Origin: Paucibacter sp. KBW04
Lineage (GTDB): Bacteria > Pseudomonadota > Gammaproteobacteria > Burkholderiales > Burkholderiaceae_C
NCBI RefSeq assembly: GCF_003852425.1
Contig: NZ_QAJN01000005.1
Coordinates: 1 to 46,752 of the forward strand
DNA: 46,752 nucleotides
Direction: 5' to 3'
In this document: positions 7,356 through 15,101 of the stretch, piece by piece
Position numbering within the stretch: position 1 is the first letter of the stretch
Layout: each line of letters starts with the position of its first letter
Notes under the pieces: model-generated
What the model was told of the DNA's origin: nothing
The model's database searches: none
What the model saw: the letters and a program-made list of their open reading frames with translations, nothing else
Made by a program: the position numbers and the translations under genes

Positions 7356-10300
7356 ATGGTCACTCAGAAGATCTTCCGCATCCGTCGCGAGTACAACAGC
7401 TGGGTCGCCAATGAGTCGATGGAAGACTTCGCCTTACGCTACACCCCGCGGAGTTTTCGCAAGTGGTCGACCTGGCGGGTCGGCAATACGGCCTTCGGAG
7501 CCGCCTCCTTCTTGGCGCTGGAAGCAATAGGCGCTGCCATCGCATTGAAGTACGGCTTCTCAAATGCCTTGTGGGCCATCCTCAGCGTCGCCCTGATCAC
7601 CTTTCTGACAGGCCTGCCCATCAGCTACTACGCTGCGCGCTACGGCGTCGACATGGATCTGCTGACTCGCGGCGCAGGTTTCGGCTATATGGGCTCCACC
7701 ATCACCTCGCTGATCTACGCGAGTTTTACCTTCATATTCTTTGCGCTGGAGACTGCCATCCTGGCCACTGCGCTGCAGTTGCTAATCCCCCTCCCCCTCA
7801 CGGTTTGGTATTTGTTGTGCTCCTTATTGATCGTTCCCTTGGTCATACGCGGCGTCACGCTCCTCTCTCAGTTGCAACTCTGGACGCAGCCGCTTTGGGT
7901 TTGCCTACTCCTGCTGCCATACCTCGTCATTTACTGGAAACAGCCTCAGCTGTACCAGGACTTCGCTCAGATGAGCGGCCTCACCTCAGGGTCGCATCGT
8001 TTCGATCCCATCATGTTCGGTGCCGCATGTACTGTCGCGTTCTCATTGGTCGTGCAAATCGGCGAGCAAGTGGACTTTCTTCGCTTTCTCCCTGAGAAGA
8101 CCCCTGCCAACCGTTGGCGCTGGTGGACAGCTCTTGTGATTGCCGGGCCAGGATGGATCCTGCCCGGCATGCTCAAGCTCCTGGGGGGCGCCTTCCTGGC
8201 ATTCCTGACACTTAAGCACGGGCACTCAGTTCTGCAAGCGATGCAACCCACGCAGATGTACCTCAGCGCCTACTCCGCGGTCTTCAGCTCCGCGGCATGG
8301 GCACTCGGAGCCACCGTGCTGTTCGTGGTGATCTCGCAGATCAAGATCAATGTCACCAACGCTTATGCCGGCTCGTTGGCTTGGTCTAACTTCTTCGCTC
8401 GTTTGACCCATAGCCATCCCGGCCGCGTGGTGTGGCTGGTCTTCAATGTGTTGATCGCATTGCTACTGATCACGCTGGGTGTGTTTCAGATGCTGGACCG
8501 GGTGCTCAGCCTGTACAGCAACGTCGCCGTGGCCTGGGTGGGCGCCGTGGTGGCTGATCTGGTCATCAACAAACCCTTGGGGCTGAGCCCGTCCGGTATC
8601 GAGTTCAAGCGCGCACATCTGTACGACATCAATCCTGTCGGTCTGGGCGCGATGTTGCTGGGCTCAATCGCCGCAACCATCGCCTATGCCGGGCTGGCAG
8701 GGCCCAGCGCTGAGGCCTTTTCATCCTTCATTGCGCTGGGTCTGGCCTTTGTACTCTCACCGCTACTGGCCTGGCTCACCCGTGGGCGCTTCTACTTGGC
8801 CCGCCAGCCCCAGCGGCTGGCTGCGCCGGGTGTCAAGCTGGAATGCAGCATTTGCGAACAGGCATTTGAATCGGAGGACATGGCGTTCTGCCCGGCCTAC
8901 GCAGCGCCCATATGCTCCCTGTGCTGCACACTGGAGTCACGCTGCCATGACAGCTGCAAGAAGCACTCTCGCGCAGCCGAACAAGCAACCCATTTCCTCT
9001 CTGCCCTGCTGCCCAGCATCCTGGCCCAGCGCATCAATTTTCGCGTCAGCCACTACTTGCTGGTGTTTCTGTCCATCTGCGCGCTGGTAGGCAGCGTCAC
9101 CGGTGCAATCTATTTGCAGGCCAGTAGCTCGACTACTGATGCGGCGGCCCGCGCCCTGCTGAGCTCAGCGTTCGCAAAATCCGGCGCCATGCTCTTGCTC
9201 ATCGTCGCCGTACTGAGTTGGTGGGTCGTTTTGAACAGCCAGGCCAAGCGGCTTGCGCAAGAAGACTCCAATCGACAGAACGAGTTGCTCCGCACTGAGA
9301 TCGACGCCCACCAGCGCACCGACGCTGCCTTGCAACTCGCCAAAGAGCTCGCCGAGTCGGCGAATTTGGCCAAAACGCGCTACGTCGCTGGCTTGTCTCA
9401 TGAACTTCGCACGCCACTCAACAGCATTCTGGGCTACTCGAGTTTGCTGTTGAAGCAATCAGAATTGCCAGCCAAAACTAAAGAAGGATTGGGCACCATT
9501 CAGCGCAGCGGTCAGCACCTCTGTGAACTGGTCGACGAACTGCTGGACCTTGCGCGCATTGAAGCCGAACGACTGCAACTGGAGACGGTCGCACTTAACC
9601 TGCCATTGCTGCTGCAAGACGTGATCAGCATGGTCAGACCGCAAGCCCATGCCAAAGGCCTGCACTTTAGTTTCAGCGGTATTCAAACGCTGCCCGACTG
9701 GGTCCTGGCCGATGGCAAGCGCCTGCGCCAAATTCTCATCAATCTGCTGGGCAATGCCATCCGCTTCACACCCAGCGGCGAGATTCGATTGAGCGTTAGC
9801 CGCCCGCCATTGAGCAATTGGCTACGCATCGAAGTCAAGGACACAGGCGTGGGCATCGCCGAAACGGACTTGGCCCGCATCTTTGAGCCCTTTGAACGAG
9901 GTCAGGAGCGGCCGGATAGCGGTGAACCTGGGGCCGGCCTGGGCCTCACCATTACGGAAAAACTCGTCCGACTGATGGGAGGAACAATTGCGGTCAACAG
10001 CCAACTTGGGAAAGGCAGCCAGTTCGTCGTAGATTTGCCCCTTCACACGGCATCGAAGCCCCAAACAGAATCAGCCAATGCCCAAGAGTTCATGGGTTAC
10101 ATCGGCCCGCGACGGCGTCTGTTGATTGTTGATGACCAAGTCGAGCAAAGGGCGCTACTCAAGGACATGCTGTCTCCACTGGGGTTTTCCATTCAAGAGA
10201 CAAGCAGCGGCCCGCTCTGTCTGGAAATACTTGCCCAGGCCCCACCGGATCTCATACTCCTGGATATCGGCATGATGCCCATGGACGGTTGGGAGACGGC

Positions 10301-10772
10301 GCAGCTGGTGAGATCAGGCTGCGGCAAGGAAGTCCCTATCATCATGGTCTCGGCCAGCTTGCTTGACAACCTAAATGAGCGCCTTCAAGCCTGCCAATGC
10401 CAAGGCTTGGTGGCGAAACCCGTCCGTGAGGCTGAACTGCTACAAGCTATTCAGTCCGCTTTGGACCTGTCTTGGCTGCCATCCCCAGCCGTCGAACGGG
10501 CCGATGTGCAAGACATCCAGGATCTCGAAGCCTCTTTGCCCCTTGGGGAAACTGAACGCTTGGCAGCATGGCAAAGCGTGCCACTGGATCTAAGAAAGGC
10601 CTTGTTGAAACTGGTTGCCACAGGCCATGTCCGTGGCCTGAGCGAAGCCTTGATCGCGCTGGCGTCAGAGTACCCCGCCACCCAGCCACTGTGTCTTGAG
10701 TTGCAAGCCATGCTGAATCGTTTTGAACTCAATGCCCTGCATGCTCAGTTGGAGAAGGCCTGCCATGCCTGA
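7356..10772 (+). CDS. NCS1-type permease fused to hybrid sensor histidine kinase
   Basis: 1138 residues in one uninterrupted frame. Residues about 15-480 are an NCS1 (cytosine/hydantoin) permease with about 12 membrane helices (start SMEDFALRYTPRSFRKWS; GAGFGYMGSTITSLIYASFT). A cysteine-rich knuckle follows at about 497-530 with CxxC pairs. Two further helices flank a short loop (about 568-625), then a HisKA domain with phospho-acceptor His682 (LSHELRTPLNSILGYSS) and an HATPase domain (NAIRFTPSG, DTGVGIAETDLARIF, GAGLGLTI). A receiver domain carries Asp970 (LILLDIGMMPMDG), and a helical tail ends the protein. The permease probably senses or counts substrate passage. It overlaps the response-regulator gene by 8 bases. 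Divergence from fmdA suggests it controls amide use; the ligand is unknown. Confidence 0.9.
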   Translation: MVTQKIFRIRREYNSWVANESMEDFALRYTPRSFRKWSTWRVGNTAFGAASFLALEAIGAAIALKYGFSNALWAILSVALITFLTGLPISYYAARYGVDMDLLTRGAGFGYMGSTITSLIYASFTFIFFALETAILATALQLLIPLPLTVWYLLCSLLIVPLVIRGVTLLSQLQLWTQPLWVCLLLLPYLVIYWKQPQLYQDFAQMSGLTSGSHRFDPIMFGAACTVAFSLVVQIGEQVDFLRFLPEKTPANRWRWWTALVIAGPGWILPGMLKLLGGAFLAFLTLKHGHSVLQAMQPTQMYLSAYSAVFSSAAWALGATVLFVVISQIKINVTNAYAGSLAWSNFFARLTHSHPGRVVWLVFNVLIALLLITLGVFQMLDRVLSLYSNVAVAWVGAVVADLVINKPLGLSPSGIEFKRAHLYDINPVGLGAMLLGSIAATIAYAGLAGPSAEAFSSFIALGLAFVLSPLLAWLTRGRFYLARQPQRLAAPGVKLECSICEQAFESEDMAFCPAYAAPICSLCCTLESRCHDSCKKHSRAAEQATHFLSALLPSILAQRINFRVSHYLLVFLSICALVGSVTGAIYLQASSSTTDAAARALLSSAFAKSGAMLLLIVAVLSWWVVLNSQAKRLAQEDSNRQNELLRTEIDAHQRTDAALQLAKELAESANLAKTRYVAGLSHELRTPLNSILGYSSLLLKQSELPAKTKEGLGTIQRSGQHLCELVDELLDLARIEAERLQLETVALNLPLLLQDVISMVRPQAHAKGLHFSFSGIQTLPDWVLADGKRLRQILINLLGNAIRFTPSGEIRLSVSRPPLSNWLRIEVKDTGVGIAETDLARIFEPFERGQERPDSGEPGAGLGLTITEKLVRLMGGTIAVNSQLGKGSQFVVDLPLHTASKPQTESANAQEFMGYIGPRRRLLIVDDQVEQRALLKDMLSPLGFSIQETSSGPLCLEILAQAPPDLILLDIGMMPMDGWETAQLVRSGCGKEVPIIMVSASLLDNLNERLQACQCQGLVAKPVREAELLQAIQSALDLSWLPSPAVERADVQDIQDLEASLPLGETERLAAWQSVPLDLRKALLKLVATGHVRGLSEALIALASEYPATQPLCLELQAMLNRFELNALHAQLEKACHA

Positions 10773-11682
10773 GTCACGGACAGTTCTCCGTTCACCTGAT
10801 TCCGAGGCCCGCCCGGTTGTGCTGGTGGTCGACGACGCCCCTAGTACGCTTGGCCTGCTTTGCGACGTGCTGGAACAAAGCGGGTATAGCGTTCGCGTTG
10901 CGCAAGACGGCGCCAGCGCACTACAACGCCTAAAAATGCTGGCGGTCGACGCCGTTTTGCTTGACGCGCTGATGCCTGGCCTGTCGGGCTTTGAAACCTG
11001 CCGACTTATCAAGGCCGATGAAGGCCTGGCCCACATTCCCGTCATCTTCATGACCGGTCTCAGTGACACCACCCATGTCTTGCAGGGTTTTGCTTGCGGT
11101 GGCGTCGACTACGTCACAAAGCCCTTGCGCGCCGAAGAGGTGTTGGCGCGATTGAACGCCCATGTGCGCAACGCCAAGTTGGCCAGACTCAGCCGAGAAG
11201 CCATGGATGTGGCCGGTTTCGGCGTCCTTCTTTTGGACCGCCAGGGTGAAATCGCCTGGCGCTCACCTGGCGCGAGTCGATGGCTGCTTGAGTACAGTGG
11301 GAATCAAAGCTGCGCCAGCCTGCCCACCGCCTGGCGCGCGGCGGTGGGTGAAGACCTTCGAATCAGTTCGCCTCGCCGGCCAACACTGAGCTTGGTCATC
11401 AAGAACCTCGGGCCAGTTGCTCAAGGCGAAACCTTGTACCTGCTGTCTCAGTCCAGTCTGGAGGGCAGCAGTTCAAGCCAACTCAATCGCGCAGCCCTAA
11501 CCTCGCGTGAAGCCGAAGTGTTGTCCTGGTTGTCTAAGGGGAAGACCAACCGGGACATCGCCGAAATACTCGCCATCAGCCATCGAACGGTCAACAAGCA
11601 CCTAGAGCATCTGTTTGAAAAACTAGGCGTCGAAACGCGTTCAGCCGCTGCCGCCATTGGCGCGATGCATTCTCGCGGCTGA
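10765..11682 (+). CDS. Response regulator with LuxR-type DNA-binding domain
   Basis: 305 residues. The receiver domain (about 13-130) has the acidic pair VDDAP, phospho-acceptor Asp67 (AVLLDALMPGLSG), the conserved threonine region IFMTGLSD and lysine in TKPL. A middle PAS-like linker (about 140-230; GVLLLDRQGEIAWRSPGA) precedes a LuxR helix-turn-helix at the C-terminus (LTSREAEVLSWLSKGKTNRD, SHRTVNKHLEHLFEKLGV). The ATG overlaps the end of the permease-kinase gene, so the two are translationally coupled and form a two-component pair. Target promoters are not shown by the sequence; fmdA and fds are the nearest candidates. Confidence 0.92.
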   Translation: MPESRTVLRSPDSEARPVVLVVDDAPSTLGLLCDVLEQSGYSVRVAQDGASALQRLKMLAVDAVLLDALMPGLSGFETCRLIKADEGLAHIPVIFMTGLSDTTHVLQGFACGGVDYVTKPLRAEEVLARLNAHVRNAKLARLSREAMDVAGFGVLLLDRQGEIAWRSPGASRWLLEYSGNQSCASLPTAWRAAVGEDLRISSPRRPTLSLVIKNLGPVAQGETLYLLSQSSLEGSSSSQLNRAALTSREAEVLSWLSKGKTNRDIAEILAISHRTVNKHLEHLFEKLGVETRSAAAAIGAMHSRG

Positions 11683-11690
11683 AGACCACG

Positions 11691-12800
11691 TCAAGCCTGC
11701 GTGCCAGTTGCCGTTGGTGCACTTGAAGGTGCCAGCATTGGATAGGCGTCCAGCAAGGAGAAGACTTGCCCAGCCCCGGAAGCGTCGTATCCCGGCAGGC
11801 GATCAAGCAGCTGACGTAAAGCCGGATCGCGCAACGCCGCGACCACCTGAGTCATCGCGGGCGAGTCCAGCATGGCTCGTTGACACAGCAAGAAGTAGCG
11901 CTCATTCGCCAGGGGTATGAAATCCAGGTGGAACTGCCGGGCTGCGGGTTCCAAGCCAAAGCCGACGTCGGCCATGCCACTGGCAACATAGGCGGCTACC
12001 GCCGCGTGAGTGAACTCGCCATGTTCAAAGCCGGCAATGCGCTCGCGCTGAACGGCAGCAATACTCAGCAAGCTCTCCAGTAGCAAGCGGGTTCCCGAGC
12101 CAATTTGGCGATTGATGAAACGAACGTCCGGTTTGAGCAGATCAGCCACCTCGTAGATCTTTTTCGGGTTTCCCGCTGGGACCATCAAACCTTGGCGACG
12201 TGTTGCGACATCGATCAGGCAGAGATCTTCACCGGCAAACCAGTTGGAGTAATGCTGCAGGGCGGCCTCCTGTAGGACCCCCATCGGGATGTGCAAGCCA
12301 GCGGCATCGCAGTCACCGTCCCGCAAGGCTGCTGCTGCCGCTGAGCTGTCACAGTACTTGTGCTCAATCCGCAGGCCCGCCTGATCCAGGCGTTCCACCA
12401 AGGCCTCAACGGCATAACCATGGCTGGCATGAATTCGCAGCACAGCCGCCTCGCCAGATAAGACCTTGTGAATCTCGGCTGCCAACTCAGAAGCCAAAGA
12501 GTCCAGCACCGGCGTCAGACGGGCAACGATGCGATGGTCAGCCCAGACCAATTTCTCACCCAACAACGAGAGCTTGGAGCCCTTGCCGCGCTCCATATGC
12601 AGGAGCGCCGCCTTGAACTGTGATTCGCCCTGCCGAATGAGGTCCCAAGCATGGCGGTAGGACAAACCCATTTGTTGGGCGGCTGCGAGCAGGCTGCCAT
12701 GGGCCTGCACCTGTACGAGCAAATCCAGCAGACGCGGTGGCAGCGGAGGCTCCCCAAGGGACTGAATTGTCCAGGTGGGTTTGATCGAAATTTTCTGCAT
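11691..12800 (-). CDS. fdsR: ModE/LysR-like regulator with periplasmic-binding-protein-like effector domain, divergent from fds
   Basis: 369 residues. The N-terminal winged helix (about 20-95; LLDLLVQVQAHGSLLAAAQQ and GLSYRHAWDLIRQGE) is of ModE/LysR type. Residues about 115-350 are a type-2 periplasmic-binding-like domain (HASHGYAVEALVERL, GLMVPAGNPKKIYEVADL, FINRQIGSGTR) related to molybdate/tungstate or molybdopterin-linked effector domains. It converges with the response-regulator gene (8 bases apart) and diverges from fdsG across 169 bases. The position matches fdsR of Cupriavidus-type fds clusters. It likely tunes formate dehydrogenase synthesis to formate or molybdate; the ligand is inferred. 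Confidence 0.85.
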   Translation of the reverse strand: MQKISIKPTWTIQSLGEPPLPPRLLDLLVQVQAHGSLLAAAQQMGLSYRHAWDLIRQGESQFKAALLHMERGKGSKLSLLGEKLVWADHRIVARLTPVLDSLASELAAEIHKVLSGEAAVLRIHASHGYAVEALVERLDQAGLRIEHKYCDSSAAAAALRDGDCDAAGLHIPMGVLQEAALQHYSNWFAGEDLCLIDVATRRQGLMVPAGNPKKIYEVADLLKPDVRFINRQIGSGTRLLLESLLSIAAVQRERIAGFEHGEFTHAAVAAYVASGMADVGFGLEPAARQFHLDFIPLANERYFLLCQRAMLDSPAMTQVVAALRDPALRQLLDRLPGYDASGAGQVFSLLDAYPMLAPSSAPTATGTQA

Positions 12801-12828
12801 GCGGGTGATCCCTTTATGAGCTCAAGTG

Positions 12829-12858
12829 CATATGAGTGCTGCTGAAGCGCTCATATTG
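12829..12858. promoter_or_regulatory. Inverted repeat in the fdsR-fdsG intergenic region
   Basis: CATATGAGTGC and GCGCTCATATT form a near-perfect dyad separated by about 7 bases, midway between the divergent fdsR and fdsG starts. Position and symmetry suit an operator for the FdsR-like regulator. Not experimentally known to me. Confidence 0.5.
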
Positions 12859-12969
12859 CGGCCCTGCAATCCGGGTGCAAAGATGCCGCGAAGCCGATCG
12901 ATGTGACTGTTCAAACATGACTTCTTGAGTCCAGTCCCCCCGCCGGCGCCCCCAAACTCAGGAGCAGCC

Positions 12970-13530
12970 ATGCACCCTATTCTGGCAGTCCCCGATCGTC
13001 GAATAACTGGACCAAGCGACAAGTCATCAAGTCTTTCCCCAGAGCAATCCGAACTGCTCGCCGACTTGATTCGGAAGCACCAGACACAGCCAGGTGGCTT
13101 GCTCCCTCTTTTGCATGCGGTCCAAGACTTGTTCTCCTATGTACCTTCATTTGTCGTACCCGACATTGCATTGGCGCTGAACCTATCAAGAGCAGAAGTT
13201 CATGGCGTTCTCAGCTATTACCACTTCTTCCGCACAGAGCCGCCCGGGCACCACGTCGTTCAGATTTGTCGGGCAGAAGCCTGCCAAGCCTGCGGTGCAG
13301 ATGCGCTGCTGCACCACGCAGAACAGACGCTCAATTGCACGCGCGGGCACACCCGGGACGACGGCGCGGTAAGCCTGGAAGAAGTCTTTTGCTTGGGCCT
13401 GTGCGCTTCGTCGCCGGCGCTGCAAATCGACGGTCAAGTGCACGCCCGCGTGACAGAACAGCGATTCAATCAACTGTTGCAAACGCATTGCCAGATTGCA
13501 GCACCGGCGGACTTGGGGTCAAACCGATGA
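12970..13530 (+). CDS. fdsG: NAD-dependent formate dehydrogenase gamma subunit
   Basis: 186 residues, NuoE-like. It carries one [2Fe-2S] cluster bound by the cysteine pairs in CRAEACQAC and CLGLCASSPAL and passes electrons within the soluble FdsABG complex. The N-terminal helical part LLPLLHAVQDLFSYVP and the YYHFFRTEPPG segment are typical of the 24-kDa subunit. ATG 12970 has AGGAGC upstream; a longer frame starting at 12925 lacks one. Its TGA overlaps the fdsB start (ATGA), so the two are coupled. First gene of fdsGBACD. Confidence 0.95.
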   Translation: MHPILAVPDRRITGPSDKSSSLSPEQSELLADLIRKHQTQPGGLLPLLHAVQDLFSYVPSFVVPDIALALNLSRAEVHGVLSYYHFFRTEPPGHHVVQICRAEACQACGADALLHHAEQTLNCTRGHTRDDGAVSLEEVFCLGLCASSPALQIDGQVHARVTEQRFNQLLQTHCQIAAPADLGSNR

Positions 13531-15089
13531 GCGCTATCAGAGTTTTCGTACCTCGCGATTCCGCTGCGCTTGCCGTCGGTGCTGATGCACTTGCTGCTGC
13601 GCTGCTGGATCAATGCAGGCAAAGAGGCCGGGCGATTGAATTGGTTCGGAACAGCTCACGCGGCATGTTTTGGATAGAGCCACTTTTGGAGGTGGAAACT
13701 GCTGGCGGACGCATGGCTTATGGGCCAGCAACAGCGGAGGATGTTGGTGCGCTACTGGATGCCGGCCTATTGGAGGGGGGCGGCCAACACCCACTTGCGC
13801 TGGGGCCAACCGAAGCAATCCCATTCCTAGCTCGTCAAGAACGCCTGACGTTTTGCCGCATGGGAATCACCGCCCCCCTGTCTTTGCTCGACTACGAAAC
13901 CTATGGGGGATGGCAGGGCCTCCGGCGCGCGCTTGCCTTGTCACCAGATGCCATCGTTCAGGAAGTGTTGGACTCCGGCCTGCGCGGTCGAGGCGGTGCA
14001 GCCTTTCCCGCAGGCATCAAGTGGCGCACGGTGGCTCAGGCCTCTGCCGCACAAAAATACATCGTCTGCAATGCAGATGAAGGTGACTCAGGCACTTACT
14101 CGGACCGCATGACCCTGGAAGGCGACCCCTTCATGTTGATCGAGGGCATGTTGATTGCGGGTTTGGCCGTGGCGGCCACCAAAGGCTACATCTACATCCG
14201 GTCTGAGTACCCTCATGCCATTGCCAGCCTTGTCAAAGCAATTGCCCTTGCTCGCCACGCCGGCTTCCTAGGCCCCAATGTGTGCGGCAGCGGCAAGGCC
14301 TTTGAGCTCGAAGTTCGCAAGGCTGCCGGCGCCTATGTCTGTGGGGAGGAGACCGCAATGCTGGAGAGCATTGAAGGGCGGCGCGGCATCGTGCGGGCAA
14401 AGCCTCCCCTGCCCGCCCTGCAAGGACTCTTTAGCCAACCCACGGTCATCAACAATGTGATCACCTTGGCCAGCGTACCGCTGATCTTGGCCCAAGGATC
14501 GAGCTTCTACCGGGATTACGGCATGGGGCGCTCGCGCGGCACCCTGCCCTTTCAGCTGGGCGGCAACATCCGCCATGGCGGGCTGGTCGAGAAGGCCTTC
14601 GGTTTGACCCTGCGTGAGCTGCTCTATGACTTTGGCGGAGGGAGTCGCAGCGGACGCCCCATCAAGACCGTCCAAGTGGGCGGCCCCTTAGGCGCCTATG
14701 TGCCGGAGTCGCAATGGGATTTGCCCATGGATTACGAGGCCTATACAGCCATAGGTGCCGCCTTGGGCCATGGCGGCATCGTCGTGCACGACGACTCCGC
14801 CGACATGGCCCAGCTGGCTCGATATGCCATGGAATTCTGCGCGCTAGAGAGCTGTGGCAAGTGCACGCCCTGCCGCATCGGATCCACCAGAGGAGTCGAG
14901 GTGATCGATCGGATCATTCGCGACCAGCACCGCTCCCAGCAGTTGGTCCTGCTGCAAGACCTCTGCGACACCATGGTGCACGGCAGTCTTTGCGCCATGG
15001 GCAGCATGACTCCAATGCCTGTTTTGTCCGCACTGAAGCACTACCCGGCTGACTTCGGCATTGCGCCGCCTAGGCCCCAAGCCGCCTGA
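13527..15089 (+). CDS. fdsB: NAD-dependent formate dehydrogenase beta subunit (diaphorase)
   Basis: 520 residues. A short NuoE-like thioredoxin fold makes up roughly the first 120 residues, followed by a NuoF-like FMN/NADH domain (GLRGRGGAAFPAGIKWR; CNADEGDSGTYSDR; GAYVCGEETAMLESIEG) and a C-terminal [4Fe-4S] site (ESCGKCTPCRIG). FMN reduces NAD+ with electrons from formate oxidation. The start is the ATGA overlap with fdsG; the upstream extension of the frame lies inside fdsG. It is followed after 12 bases by fdsA, with a GGAGCA ribosome site between them. Confidence 0.95.
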   Translation: MSAIRVFVPRDSAALAVGADALAAALLDQCRQRGRAIELVRNSSRGMFWIEPLLEVETAGGRMAYGPATAEDVGALLDAGLLEGGGQHPLALGPTEAIPFLARQERLTFCRMGITAPLSLLDYETYGGWQGLRRALALSPDAIVQEVLDSGLRGRGGAAFPAGIKWRTVAQASAAQKYIVCNADEGDSGTYSDRMTLEGDPFMLIEGMLIAGLAVAATKGYIYIRSEYPHAIASLVKAIALARHAGFLGPNVCGSGKAFELEVRKAAGAYVCGEETAMLESIEGRRGIVRAKPPLPALQGLFSQPTVINNVITLASVPLILAQGSSFYRDYGMGRSRGTLPFQLGGNIRHGGLVEKAFGLTLRELLYDFGGGSRSGRPIKTVQVGGPLGAYVPESQWDLPMDYEAYTAIGAALGHGGIVVHDDSADMAQLARYAMEFCALESCGKCTPCRIGSTRGVEVIDRIIRDQHRSQQLVLLQDLCDTMVHGSLCAMGSMTPMPVLSALKHYPADFGIAPPRPQAA

Positions 15090-15101
15090 GGAGCACTCAC
15101 C

